A stretch of 64,000 nucleotides of DNA from Maritimibacter sp. DP1N21-5. GTDB lineage: Bacteria > Pseudomonadota > Alphaproteobacteria > Rhodobacterales > Rhodobacteraceae. The first letter of the stretch is position 1; every line of letters starts with the position of its first letter. Where the stretch lies: positions 310,001 to 374,000 of the forward strand of contig NZ_JAHUZF010000004.1 of assembly GCF_019218295.1 (NCBI RefSeq), written 5' to 3'. The notes beneath the pieces are model-generated. The model searched no databases. It had not been told where the DNA came from and saw nothing but the letters and a program-made list of their open reading frames with translations. Both the position numbers and the translations under genes were made by a program. Below, piece by piece: positions 39,741 to 48,429 of this stretch.

Positions 39741-41161
39741 TGCGCCACCAGCCCTTGCCCCCTGTCGGCACCTTCGAGGCATGGCGGGATGCGGCGCGCG
39801 CCCTGCTTCTGGCTCGCGTGACGCCAGAAGAGGTCTCCTGGTCCATGGGCGAAGTCGCCCCGGACCTTTTTGCCAGGGATAGCCCGCTTCCCGACGCCGA
39901 AGGCACCGTGACCGTGCCCCGTGAGTTCCTGCAACTCGCTCGTCAGGCAGTCTGGCACCGCGACCCTGAACGCTTCGCACGGCTCTATACGTTGTTATGG
40001 CGCGTTCAGTGCGAGAAGCGTCTGATCGGCGACCGGGGCGATCCGCTGGTCGCAAAGCTGAACGCCATGGCCAAGGAGGTCGGGCGCGACAAGCACAAGA
40101 TGACCGCCTTCGTCCGATTTCGAGAAACCGGCGATCCGGCTGCGCCGCGCCGCCAGTTCGCCGCCTGGTTCGAACCGACGCACTTCATCGTCGAACCGAC
40201 CGCGCCCTTTTTCGCCAAGCGCTTCGGCGACATGGATTGGTCGATTTTCACACCTGACCTCTCGGTGCATTTCGACGGCACCCTGAACTTTGCCGAATGT
40301 GCCGCGAAACCGCCCTTTCCGGAGGATGCGACCGAGGATCTCTGGCGCACCTATTTCCGCAACATCTTCAACCCGTCGCGGCTCATGCCCAAGGCGATGC
40401 AGTCGGAGATGCCGAAGAAATACTGGAAGAACATGCCCGAGGCCGGGCTCATCCCTGAACTGATCACCACCGCCCCCGCCCGCGCCCGCGCCATGGCCGA
40501 GGCGATGCCGACCATAGCCCCGGCGCGTGCCGCCCGAGTCGGGGAGGCGGTCAGACAAGCTCAGGCCCTGCGTGAGGCGGGCCAGGACGCCTTCGAGGTG
40601 GCGCTCGCGGGATGCCGACGCTGTCCGCTGTGGGAAAACGCGACTCAAGCGGTGCCGGGTGAAGGGCCGCTCGACGCGCGGCTCATGTTCGTGGGCGAGC
40701 AGCCGGGGGACCGGGAGGACCTCACGGGCCGGCCCTTCGTGGGTCCGGCCGGGCAGCTTTTCGACGAGACGCTGGAGGGAGCCGGGATCGACCGCGACAA
40801 GGTCTATGTCACCAACGCGGTGAAACATTTCAAATTTGTCCCGCGTGGCAAGCGGCGGCTTCATCAGAATCCCAATCGCGACGAGATCGAACATTGCAAA
40901 TGGTGGCTCGGTCTCGAGCGCGAAAGGGTGCAGCCGGAGCTGATCGTCGCCATGGGTGGCACCGCGCTCGAGAGCCTGACGGGGTCGCGCCGGGATATTC
41001 TGAAGCGGCGCGGCGGGGTCGAGGCGCTGGGCGACGGCACGCCGCTCTTTGTCACGGTGCACCCGAGCTTCATCCTGCGCATTCCCGACCGGGTGCGGCA
41101 GGAGGAAGAGCGCGACCGTTTCCGGGCCGATCTTGAGCGGCTCCGGTCCCTGACGGACTGA
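39740..41161 (+). CDS. udgX: UdgX-family uracil-DNA binding protein fused to an N-terminal DUF4130 domain
   Basis: The protein has 473 residues. The N-terminal ~245 residues are a DUF4130 domain (WRVQCEKRLIGD, KDHKM-like region, WFEPTHFIVEPTAPFFAKRF). The C-terminal ~220 residues are a family 4-like uracil-DNA glycosylase: Cys ligands for a 4Fe-4S cluster (GCRRCPLW), motif GEQPGDREDLTGRPFVGPAG and the UdgX-specific loop GKRRLHQNP. His375 of that loop corresponds to the histidine that links covalently to the DNA after uracil removal in the mycobacterial enzyme. HPSFILR is the second active-site motif. It is co-translated with the radical SAM gene and should be SOS-induced through the LexA box. 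Confidence 0.92.
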   Translation: MRHQPLPPVGTFEAWRDAARALLLARVTPEEVSWSMGEVAPDLFARDSPLPDAEGTVTVPREFLQLARQAVWHRDPERFARLYTLLWRVQCEKRLIGDRGDPLVAKLNAMAKEVGRDKHKMTAFVRFRETGDPAAPRRQFAAWFEPTHFIVEPTAPFFAKRFGDMDWSIFTPDLSVHFDGTLNFAECAAKPPFPEDATEDLWRTYFRNIFNPSRLMPKAMQSEMPKKYWKNMPEAGLIPELITTAPARARAMAEAMPTIAPARAARVGEAVRQAQALREAGQDAFEVALAGCRRCPLWENATQAVPGEGPLDARLMFVGEQPGDREDLTGRPFVGPAGQLFDETLEGAGIDRDKVYVTNAVKHFKFVPRGKRRLHQNPNRDEIEHCKWWLGLERERVQPELIVAMGGTALESLTGSRRDILKRRGGVEALGDGTPLFVTVHPSFILRIPDRVRQEEERDRFRADLERLRSLTD

Positions 41162-41216
41162 GGCTGGACAAGCGCCGCAGGCCGGGGTCTTTTCGTGCGA
41201 AACGAGGGAGATGAAG

Positions 41217-41912
41217 ATGATCCGGACCGAAAAGCTGACTTACGAGGTCGAGGGCGCAGGGTTTGTCTGCGAACTTTTCTGGGACGACGCGCTGTCCGGT
41301 GCCCGCCCCGGCGTGATCGTGGCACCCGCCTTCTGGGGCATGAGCGATTTCGAGCGGGACCGGGCAAAGGCGCTGGTCGAGATGGGCTACGCGGCGCTCG
41401 TGGTCGATTACTACGGCGCCGGTCGCCATTCCACGGATCCCGCCGAAGCACGACGCTGGAAGGACGAGGTGGAGGCCGACCGCACACAGCTTCGCGACCG
41501 GATGCGGGCGGCGCTTGCGCTCTTCAAGGCGCGGGACGAGGTCGAGGCGAAAAAGGTGGTCGCCATGGGGTATTGTTTCGGGGGCAAGGCGGTTCTGGAT
41601 CTCGCGCGCTCGGGCGCCGATTTGGCCGGCGTGGTGCCGATCCACGGGATCTTCGATCGCCCGAACTTCGATACCGAACCGATGAAGGCATCCGTGCTGG
41701 CCCTTCATGGCTGGGCGGACGCGCTGGCCAGACCGGAAGCGGTCGTTGCCCTGGGCGAGGAACTGGACGCGCATTGCGCGGACTGGCAGCTTCTGGCGCT
41801 GGGTCACACCGGGCACGGCTTCACCAATCCGGCCTCCGACAACTACACCGATGCGGCGGACCGGCGGTCATGGCGGGCACTGATCGGGTTCCTGGAGGAC
41901 ACCTTCGGCTGA
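41217..41912 (+). CDS. dienelactone hydrolase family protein
   Basis: This alpha/beta hydrolase has 231 residues from ATG 41217. The nucleophile motif is GYCFGGKAVLDL (Cys as in dienelactone hydrolase), with the acid in HGWADALARPE and the catalytic histidine in GHTGHGFTNP. No signal peptide is present. Two ATGs are close together: 41211 touches the GAGGGAG ribosome site, whereas 41217 lies six bases after it, so 41217 is preferred. It may act on lactones or esters; there is no catechol pathway nearby to specify the substrate. It appears to be transcribed alone, followed by small extragenic repeats. Confidence 0.9.
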   Translation: MIRTEKLTYEVEGAGFVCELFWDDALSGARPGVIVAPAFWGMSDFERDRAKALVEMGYAALVVDYYGAGRHSTDPAEARRWKDEVEADRTQLRDRMRAALALFKARDEVEAKKVVAMGYCFGGKAVLDLARSGADLAGVVPIHGIFDRPNFDTEPMKASVLALHGWADALARPEAVVALGEELDAHCADWQLLALGHTGHGFTNPASDNYTDAADRRSWRALIGFLEDTFG

Positions 41913-41955
41913 GAGAATGGGGGCCCTTCGGCGTGTCCCCGGTCAAGGAGGGTTT

Positions 41956-42011
41956 GCGCCGCGCCTTCGGCGCATCCCCTGTCAATAAGGCCTGCGCCGC
42001 GCCTTCGGCGC
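41956..42011. repeat. two copies of an 18-base hairpin-forming repeat
   Basis: GCGCCGCGCCTTCGGCGC occurs at 41956-41973 and again at 41994-42011. Each can form a GCGCCG/CGGCGC stem. They lie between the dienelactone hydrolase gene and trpA and look like a small REP-type extragenic repeat. Confidence 0.6.
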
Positions 42012-42021
42012 GTCGCGGGGG

Positions 42022-42037
42022 GCCTCGCTGCGCTCGG
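42022..42037 (+). repeat. dispersed extragenic repeat, copy 1
   Basis: GCCTCGCTGCGCTCGG occurs here and, inverted, at 46557-46572 in the gltX-trpS gap. Both copies are outside genes and next to other hairpin-forming GC-rich pieces. Confidence 0.5.
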
Positions 42038-42189
42038 TCGGCCCGTGGTGCGACCAGCGCTTGATCCCCGGGCTTACGGGCGCAGGGAGCGGTCGCACGT
42101 GAGTAACTTGGAAAGATGAAAGCCGCGATGTCGGTTGATTTTCCCCGCCCGTTCAAGCAATCACGGCGGGACGCACAAAGGGGACTTCC

Positions 42190-42981
42190 ATGACTCGCAT
42201 CGACGACACCTTCGCCAAGCTGAAAGCCGACGGGAAGAAGGCGTTCGTGGCCTATCTCATGGCGGGCGATCCCGATGTCGAGACGAGCCTTCAGGTGATG
42301 AAAGGGATGCCCGGCGCGGGTGTCGACATCATCGAACTGGGCGTGCCCTTCACCGATCCAATGGCGGACGGGCCCACGATCCAGCTCGCTGGCCAGCGCG
42401 CGCTCGAAGGGGGGCAGACACTTCAGAAGACGCTCGATATGGCGGCCGAGTTCCGCAAGGAGAACGACACGACGCCGATCGTGCTCATGGGATATTACAA
42501 CCCGATCTACAACCGCGGCGTGGCGCAGTTCCTCGAGGATGCGAAGGCTGCCGGCGTCGACGGGCTCATCGTCGTGGACCTGCCACCCGAGGAGGACGAG
42601 GAGCTCTGCATCCCCGCGCAGGAGGCCGGGCTCAACTTCATCCGGCTCGCCACGCCCACGACCGATGACCGGCGCCTGCCGAAGGTCCTGACCAACACGT
42701 CGGGCTTCGTTTACTACGTTTCGATCACTGGCATCACCGGGGCCGCCGCAGCACAGGCCGCGGATGTCGCCCCCGAAGTCAAGCGCATCAAGGCGGCGAC
42801 CGACCTTCCGGTGATCGTGGGCTTCGGCGTGCGGACCCCTGAGACCGCGCAAGAGATTGCGGGTGTTGCCGATGGGACGGTGGTCGGCTCCGCGATCGTG
42901 GACCTCATCGGCAAGGGCGAGCCGGTCGCGGATATCCTCGCCTTCGTGGAAGGACTGGCCGCAGGTGCGCACCGGGCGTAA
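42190..42981 (+). CDS. trpA: tryptophan synthase alpha chain
   Basis: This cytosolic enzyme (263 residues, normal length) cleaves indole-3-glycerol phosphate to indole and glyceraldehyde-3-phosphate and passes indole to TrpB. The TIM-barrel signature is [22 protein letters not shown] with the catalytic Glu in IELGVPF and Asp in the later [10 protein letters not shown] block; the phosphate-binding GFGVRTPE is present. GGGGAC lies just before ATG 42190. No other trp gene is in the window, although trpS lies 4.5 kb away. The MBL gene is convergent, 17 bases after the stop codon. Confidence 0.98.
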   Translation: MTRIDDTFAKLKADGKKAFVAYLMAGDPDVETSLQVMKGMPGAGVDIIELGVPFTDPMADGPTIQLAGQRALEGGQTLQKTLDMAAEFRKENDTTPIVLMGYYNPIYNRGVAQFLEDAKAAGVDGLIVVDLPPEEDEELCIPAQEAGLNFIRLATPTTDDRRLPKVLTNTSGFVYYVSITGITGAAAAQAADVAPEVKRIKAATDLPVIVGFGVRTPETAQEIAGVADGTVVGSAIVDLIGKGEPVADILAFVEGLAAGAHRA

Positions 42982-42998
42982 GCGCCTGCCCTGCCCCC

Positions 42999-43949
42999 CT
43001 AGACCAGCAACTGATAGGTCGCGGGCACGTAGCGGAACCCGCCGTCCTTGTCCTTCTCGACAAATCCCAGCCCCGGCCAGGGCATGTGATATCCCACGAA
43101 AGGGATCCCGTCAGTCGCGAGCATGTCGAGGAGCCGCTTGCGCGTCTGGGCGGCGGCCTCCTTGTCTTCGTCGAAGATGACGGGCCAGTCCGGGTGCTCC
43201 AGGGACCAGACGTGGTGCAGCACGAAATCACCCCCGATGAACAGGGCCTTGCCTGCGCTTTCCACCATATAGGCCATATGACCCATCGTATGGCCGAATG
43301 CCTCGACCGCCGTGATGCCTGTGGTCACCTCCTGCCCGTCCGCAGCGAAGGTCGTCAGGTCGGCCAATGGCATCATGAAGGTGTCGAAGGCGTCGTCGCC
43401 CGTATCGTCCCAGGCATCCCACTCGAGACTGCCGGTCACATAGCGAGCGTTGGGAAAGGTCGGGCCCGCCTCGTCGGAGAGGCCGCTGATATGGTCCGAA
43501 TGCATGTGGGTCAGGATCACGCGGTCCACGTCCTCGACGAAATATCCCGCCTGTTCGAGCGCACGGATGATCTGTATCGGCTCCTCGCCCGTGTCGAAAA
43601 GGACGAGTTCCTTGCCGGTGTTGACCAGCGTTGGCGTGAAGAAGGTCTTGGCCACCGTGTCGGGCAGATGCCGCGCTTTCGCGGCGGCCTTGAAATCGGC
43701 TTCCGGCACGTCGAGCCCGAAGATCTCCTGCGGATTGTCCTGCGTCGCCATGTTGGTGAGGAGGTTCGTCACCTCGAACTCCCCGAGCGTGAACCGGTTG
43801 AACCGGGTCATCCCGGGTCCCATCAGGTCGGCCCCGGCACGGGCCGGACGCGCGACCGCCGCGGCAGCAAGGGGCAGGGCGCCGGCACCGGCGATCAGGC
43901 CACGCCGTGACAGCATGGGGGTCTTCAAGGGGAGTGTGCGGCGCGCCAT
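42999..43949 (-). CDS. Tat-exported MBL-fold metallohydrolase (paralogue of 13392-14381)
   Basis: This metallo-beta-lactamase-fold hydrolase has 316 residues. A twin-arginine signal (MLSRRGLIAGAGALPLAAAA, ending ARAGAD) indicates folded export. The metal motif is ILTHMHSDHISGL (HxHxDH), preceded by LFDTGEEP and followed by AFGHTMGHMAY and GGDFVLHHVW. The layout, length and flanking motifs match the MBL protein at 13392, so the two are paralogues. ATG 43949 is used; an ATG 11 codons later, just before SRRG, is also possible. The substrate is not known. It is transcribed alone. Confidence 0.9.
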   Translation of the reverse strand: MARRTLPLKTPMLSRRGLIAGAGALPLAAAAVARPARAGADLMGPGMTRFNRFTLGEFEVTNLLTNMATQDNPQEIFGLDVPEADFKAAAKARHLPDTVAKTFFTPTLVNTGKELVLFDTGEEPIQIIRALEQAGYFVEDVDRVILTHMHSDHISGLSDEAGPTFPNARYVTGSLEWDAWDDTGDDAFDTFMMPLADLTTFAADGQEVTTGITAVEAFGHTMGHMAYMVESAGKALFIGGDFVLHHVWSLEHPDWPVIFDEDKEAAAQTRKRLLDMLATDGIPFVGYHMPWPGLGFVEKDKDGGFRYVPATYQLLV

Positions 43950-44047
43950 GGCGTCCCTTCGTTTGTCTGTCGAATAAAGTCCGTCTAGGATGAGGACGCC
44001 CGGACGCGTTGCGCGTTCCCGCGATCACGAAAACGTGAGGTTACGCC

Positions 44048-44476
44048 ATGGCCGAGAATAAGACCCAGCCGACCAGCGACAGCGTGGACGCGTTCCTCGA
44101 CGCGGTCCAACCCGACCGGCGCCAAGAGGATGCAAGACGACTGGACGCGCTGTTTCGCAAGGTGACCGGCTGGTCGCCCGTCCTCTGGGGCCCGTCGATC
44201 GTCGGCTACGGAAGCTATCACTATCGCTATGGCAGCGGGAGGGAGGGCGATTTCCTCGCCACCGGCTTCAGCCCGCGCAAGGCCAACCTCGTCCTCTACA
44301 TTATGCCCGGCTATCAGGATTACGGCGCGCTCCTTGCCGATCTGGGCAAGCATAAGCTGGGCAAGTCCTGCCTCTATCTCAACAAGCTCGCCGATGTGGA
44401 TCAGGACGTTCTCGCCCGCCTCGTGCGGCGCGGGCTCGACGATCTGGGCAAGATCTATCCGGTTCAGCCGTCCTGA
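44048..44476 (+). CDS. DUF1801 domain protein
   Basis: This small protein has 142 residues and an YdhG/YjbR-like alpha-beta fold. Blocks WSPVLWGPSIVGYGSYHYRYGSGREGDF, GFSPRKANLVLYIM and GKHKLGKSCLYLNKL are characteristic of DUF1801. No signal peptide or catalytic motif is visible. Members are often annotated as of unknown function, and some are linked to iron or surface-related roles without proof. ATG 44048 is preceded by GTGAGG. It is convergent with the metallopeptidase gene. Confidence 0.88.
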   Translation: MAENKTQPTSDSVDAFLDAVQPDRRQEDARRLDALFRKVTGWSPVLWGPSIVGYGSYHYRYGSGREGDFLATGFSPRKANLVLYIMPGYQDYGALLADLGKHKLGKSCLYLNKLADVDQDVLARLVRRGLDDLGKIYPVQPS

Positions 44477-44497
44477 TCCCGTCCGTCAGGCCCCTGG

Positions 44498-44941
44498 TCA
44501 CTCCCACCAGCGGTCGATGGTCGCGATATCGTCGTCCGACCAGCCGAAATGATGCGCGAGTTCATGCACCATGATATGCGCCACCAGCGCGCGGAAGCCG
44601 ACGTCGCTTCGCTCGGCCCATTCATCGAGGATCGGGCGCCGGAACAGCCAGATCACGTCCGGCCCCTCCGGCTGATGCATCACCGATTTCTGGGTCAACG
44701 GGATGCCGTCATAAAGCCCGGTCAGCTCGAACCCGTCGGCAAGGTCCAGATCGTCGAGCATCCCGTCATCCGGAAACTCCTCGACCCGAAGCGCGACCGC
44801 CCGCGCCGCGGCGCGAAAGGCCTCCGGCAGTGCCTCCACCGTGTCACGCGCGATCATCTCGATGGCGTCGCATGTGGGCGGCAAGAGGTCCTCGCTGCTG
44901 TCGGTATCGGCGGCGTCCTGTCGGGCGGTATCGGCGGTCAT
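44498..44941 (-). CDS. metallopeptidase family protein (zincin-like)
   Basis: This small protein has 147 residues and belongs to the zincin-like metallopeptidase group. The HExxH metal-binding motif is in VHELAHHFGWSDDDI close to the C-terminus. The conserved IPLTQKSV and VIWLFRRPILDEW strands precede it. The third metal ligand is probably the Asp of WSDDD. It has no signal peptide. The start at ATG 44941 gives an acidic N-terminal tail. Its physiological substrate is unknown. It is divergent from gltX, with about 200 bases between starts. Confidence 0.88.
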   Translation of the reverse strand: MTADTARQDAADTDSSEDLLPPTCDAIEMIARDTVEALPEAFRAAARAVALRVEEFPDDGMLDDLDLADGFELTGLYDGIPLTQKSVMHQPEGPDVIWLFRRPILDEWAERSDVGFRALVAHIMVHELAHHFGWSDDDIATIDRWWE

Positions 44942-45141
44942 ACGTCGTCCTGTAGCTTGCGGGGCGGCTGAATGGCCATCGACCCTGCCCGATGAGATAG
45001 GTGCCTGGCGCGCAGAGGGGAAGGGCAGGGGATGATGGTTCTTCCGCGCGTCTGCCCGTGCGCGCGCGCCCCGTGTCCCTCGTCAAACACATGGACAAAT
45101 CCGGCCTCATGTGAAAAACGCAGCGGGTCAAGGAGAGTATC

Positions 45142-46467
45142 ATGACGACCACCCGTTTCGCGCCCTCCCCCACGGGCTTCATCCATGTCGGTAACCTGCG
45201 CACCGCGCTGATGAACTATCTCATCGCGCGCAAGGCTGGCGGCACCTTCATCCTGCGGCTCGACGACACCGATCCGGAGCGGTCGAAGCAGGAATATGCC
45301 GACGCCATCCAGGAAGACCTCGAATGGCTGGGCCTGACCTGGGACCGGATGGAGCGGCAGTCGGACCGGCTGGAACGATATCAGGAGGCCGCTCAGGAGT
45401 TGCGCGACAAGGGCCGGTTCTATGAGGCCTTCGAGACACCCACGGAACTGGACCTCAAGCGCAAGAAACAACTCAACATGGGCAAGCCCCCGGTCTACGA
45501 CCGTGCCGCGCTCGCGCTGTCGGATGACGACCGTGCCAAGCTTCGGGCCGAGCGGGGCGACGGCGTCTGGCGGTTCAAGCTCGATCACGAGCGGATTGTC
45601 TGGCAGGACGGCATCCTGGGCGAGATTTCCATCGACGCGGCGAGCGTGTCGGACCCCGTCCTCATCCGCGCGGACGGGCAGTTCCTCTATACCCTCGCCT
45701 CGGTCGTGGACGACATCGACTTCGGCGTCACCAACATCGTGCGCGGGTCCGACCATGTGACCAACACCGCGACCCAGATCCAGATCATCGAGGCATTGGG
45801 AGGCACCGTTCCGGGCTTTGCCCACCACTCGCTCCTCACCGGCCCGCAGGGCGAGGCGCTGTCCAAACGCCTTGGCACCCTGTCCCTGCGCGACCTGCGC
45901 GCGGCGGGCGTCGAACCCATGGCGCTCCTGAGCCTCATGGCCCGGCTCGGCTCGTCGCAACCGGTGGAACTGCGTGGCTCCCTTGACGAGATCGTCGAGG
46001 GTTTCGACCTTTCGACCTTCGGCGCCGCGCCGACCAAGTTCGACGAGCAGGACCTCTATCCGCTCACCGCCCATATCCTCGCCGCCCGTCCCTATGCGGC
46101 GGTTGCGGATCATATCCGCGCGCTCGGTGTGCCGGACGACATCGCCGAAGACTTCTGGACGGTCACGCGCGAGAACATCCAGACGATGGGTGATCTCGAC
46201 GGCTGGTGGACCCTCTGCCGTGATGGCGCGACGCCGATGATTGCCGATGAGGACCGCGATATGATCGCGACCGCGATGGAGCTCCTGCCGCCGCCGCCCT
46301 ACAGTGCGGAGAGCTGGTCGACCTTCACCGCCGCCGTGAGAGAGGCGACCGGTCGCAAAGGCAAGGGGCTCTTCATGCCGCTCCGCAAGGCTCTTACCGG
46401 AATGGACCACGGCCCCGACATGTCGGCCCTCATGCCGCTCTTGCAGAAGGTCCCGGCAAGGGCCTGA
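45142..46467 (+). CDS. gltX: glutamate--tRNA ligase
   Basis: This class I aminoacyl-tRNA synthetase has 441 residues, the shorter form typical of many alphaproteobacteria that carry two GltX copies. The HIGH-type motif is RFAPSPTGFIHVGNLRTA near the N-terminus, and the KMSKS-type motif is ALSKRLGTLSL near residue 240. The GSDHVTNTATQIQI block is present. It charges tRNA-Glu, and possibly tRNA-Gln where GatCAB exists. GGAGAG precedes ATG 45142. It ends before a clear terminator and is convergent with trpS. Confidence 0.97.
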   Translation: MTTTRFAPSPTGFIHVGNLRTALMNYLIARKAGGTFILRLDDTDPERSKQEYADAIQEDLEWLGLTWDRMERQSDRLERYQEAAQELRDKGRFYEAFETPTELDLKRKKQLNMGKPPVYDRAALALSDDDRAKLRAERGDGVWRFKLDHERIVWQDGILGEISIDAASVSDPVLIRADGQFLYTLASVVDDIDFGVTNIVRGSDHVTNTATQIQIIEALGGTVPGFAHHSLLTGPQGEALSKRLGTLSLRDLRAAGVEPMALLSLMARLGSSQPVELRGSLDEIVEGFDLSTFGAAPTKFDEQDLYPLTAHILAARPYAAVADHIRALGVPDDIAEDFWTVTRENIQTMGDLDGWWTLCRDGATPMIADEDRDMIATAMELLPPPPYSAESWSTFTAAVREATGRKGKGLFMPLRKALTGMDHGPDMSALMPLLQKVPARA

Positions 46468-46493
46468 CCTTTCATCTTTCCAACAAATACGCG

Positions 46494-46525
46494 AAACGCC
46501 GCGCTCACAAATGGCGCGGCGTTTT
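46494..46525 (+). terminator. rho-independent terminator of gltX
   Basis: AACGCCGCGC and GCGCGGCGTT form a perfect ten-pair stem around a nine-base loop and run into TTTT, 27 bases after the gltX stop codon. Confidence 0.88.
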
Positions 46526-46556
46526 CACTTTTCAACCAATCGCGCCACAGGCCGCG

Positions 46557-46572
46557 CCGAGCGCAGCGAGGC
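46557..46572 (-). repeat. dispersed extragenic repeat, copy 2 (inverted)
   Basis: The minus strand reads GCCTCGCTGCGCTCGG, identical over 16 bases to 42022-42037. It sits in the gap between convergent gltX and trpS. Confidence 0.5.
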
Positions 46573-46580
46573 GCCTTCCC

Positions 46581-46605
46581 GCGCTTTCTGCGAAGCAGAA
46601 AGCGC
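46581..46605 (-). terminator. hairpin after trpS
   Basis: GCGCTTTCTGC-GAA-GCAGAAAGCGC is a perfect 11-pair stem with a three-base loop, six bases after the trpS stop codon. It lacks a T run but is placed as a terminator or 3' stabiliser for trpS. Confidence 0.65.
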
Positions 46606-46611
46606 AATCCC

Positions 46612-47631
46612 TCAGCGCACGAAGCCCATGATGTCATAGGTCCGGGCAAGGATCGGCTGGGCGATCTCGTCGGCCCGTTCCGCCCCGCGCGCCATGATCG
46701 CATCCAGCTCTTCGGGCGCATCCAGCAGTCGGCGCATTTCGTCCGACACCGGGGCGAGCTTTGCCACCGCGAGATCCGCGAGCGCCGGCTTGAACACCCC
46801 CCAGCCGGACCCGCCGTATTCCGCCATCACCGCCTCGGCCGATATGTCCGCGAGCCCCGCATAGATATCCACGAGGTTGCGCGCCTCGGGCCGTCCGGCC
46901 AGCCCGGCCAGATCCGACGACAGCGGCTCGGGATCGGTCTTCGCCTTCTTGAACTTCTTCGCGATGGTATCGGCGTCGTCGAGCATGTTGATGCGTTCCA
47001 TGTCGCTCTCGCCCGACTTCGACATCTTCTTGGACCCGTCACGCAGGTTCATCACGCGCATCGCGGGGCCTTCGGTCACCGGCTCGGTGATCGGGAAGAA
47101 GTCGACGCCGTAGTCATGGTTGAACTTCGCCGCGATGTCGCGGGTCAGTTCCACGTGCTGTTTCTGGTCCTCGCCCACGGGCACATGGGTCGCGTGATAA
47201 AGCAGGATGTCCGCCGCCATCAGCGCAGGATAGGCATAAAGCCCGAGCGAGACCTTTTCGGCGTTCTTCCCGGCCTTGTCCTTGAACTGGGTCATACGGT
47301 TCATCCAGCCCACGCGCGCCACGCAGGAGAAGAGCCAGCCAAGCTCGGTATGTGCGGGCACGCGGGCCTGATTGAAGAGGATCGAACGTTCCGGGTCGAT
47401 GCCGCTCGCGATCATCGACGCGGCCACTTCGCGCGTCGCGCGGCGCAGGTCCGCCGGGTCCTGCCAGACGGTGACGGCGTGCATGTCGACGACGCAATAG
47501 ATCGTCTCGTAGGTCGGATCCTCCTGCATCTCGACCCACCGCTTGATCGCGCCGAGGTAATTGCCAAGGGTCAGGCCGCCCGACGGCTTGATCCCGGAGA
47601 AGACGCGCGGTGCGAAGGCGGTGTCGGCCAT
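46612..47631 (-). CDS. trpS: tryptophan--tRNA ligase
   Basis: This class I aminoacyl-tRNA synthetase has 339 residues, normal for bacterial TrpRS. The HIGH-like motif is [16 protein letters not shown], the KMSKS motif is intact ([10 protein letters not shown] near residue 200), and the [12 protein letters not shown] and [16 protein letters not shown] blocks bind tryptophan and AMP. It is divergent from the rhomboid-like gene and convergent with gltX. Confidence 0.98.
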   Translation of the reverse strand: MADTAFAPRVFSGIKPSGGLTLGNYLGAIKRWVEMQEDPTYETIYCVVDMHAVTVWQDPADLRRATREVAASMIASGIDPERSILFNQARVPAHTELGWLFSCVARVGWMNRMTQFKDKAGKNAEKVSLGLYAYPALMAADILLYHATHVPVGEDQKQHVELTRDIAAKFNHDYGVDFFPITEPVTEGPAMRVMNLRDGSKKMSKSGESDMERINMLDDADTIAKKFKKAKTDPEPLSSDLAGLAGRPEARNLVDIYAGLADISAEAVMAEYGGSGWGVFKPALADLAVAKLAPVSDEMRRLLDAPEELDAIMARGAERADEIAQPILARTYDIMGFVR

Positions 47632-47724
47632 GGTCGTGGCTCCATTCTGTAGACTGGCTGGAATATCTCGTCAGGCTCGATTAACTAGGCGGGAAACCCC
47701 CGTCAAGGAAGGCCCCCGGAAACC

Positions 47725-48417
47725 ATGACGTTCCAGCCCGACCACACCCGCCCCGTGAACCCGCTGCCCCCCGTGGTGATCCTGCTCGCGGGCATCGTTG
47801 CCGTGGTGGAGCTTGTCTTTCTCGCGGCAGAAAACGGTCTCGTCGGCGGCGACGCTGGGCTCGGCTGGCGCATCACGGGGATGGAGACCTTTGCCTTCTA
47901 CGAGCCGCTCTTTCAGTGGATGATCGAGCATGGGACGGTGAAGGCCAAGTATCTCATGCGCTTCTTCACCTATCCCTTCCTGCAGGGGTCCTTCACGCAG
48001 GCTGTCTTCGTCATCGTGTTCCTGCTCGCCCTGGGCAAGATGGTGGGTGAACGCATCGGCCAGGTCTCGATCCTCGCGATTTTCTTCGGCGCGTCGATCC
48101 TGGGAGCGATCATGTATGGCGTGGTCTGGGACACGCGGGTGCCGCTCTTCGGGGGATTCACCGGTGCCTATGGCCTTGTCGGGGCCTTCACGCTCATCCT
48201 CTGGGCACGTCTGGGCGAAAGCGGCGGGCCGCGGTATCAGGCCTTCGCGCTCATCGCGGTGCTTCTCGCCGTTCAGTTCCTCTTCGGCATCTTCTTCGGT
48301 GCCGGCAAGAACTGGGTGGCCGAGGTGACGGGCTTCGTTTCGGGCTTCGGCATCGCTTCGGTGATGTATCCGGGCGCCTGGGGCCGGATCCTGGAACGGG
48401 CACGGGCGCGGGGCTGA
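47725..48417 (+). CDS. rhomboid-family intramembrane protein lacking catalytic residues
   Basis: This polytopic inner-membrane protein has 230 residues with about six transmembrane segments and the rhomboid layout (FFTYPFLQGSFTQAVF, LALGKMVGERIG, GGFTGAYGLVGAF, TGFVSGF). In active rhomboids the serine lies in GxSG and the histidine in the last segment. Here the first site is GFTG with Thr146, and the histidine position appears to be Glu200 (VAEVTGF). The usual His of the second segment is Gln. It is therefore probably a pseudoprotease that binds membrane proteins without cutting them. It is divergent from trpS and convergent with murJ. Confidence 0.85.
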   Translation: MTFQPDHTRPVNPLPPVVILLAGIVAVVELVFLAAENGLVGGDAGLGWRITGMETFAFYEPLFQWMIEHGTVKAKYLMRFFTYPFLQGSFTQAVFVIVFLLALGKMVGERIGQVSILAIFFGASILGAIMYGVVWDTRVPLFGGFTGAYGLVGAFTLILWARLGESGGPRYQAFALIAVLLAVQFLFGIFFGAGKNWVAEVTGFVSGFGIASVMYPGAWGRILERARARG

Positions 48418-48429
48418 CCCGGCACGCCT

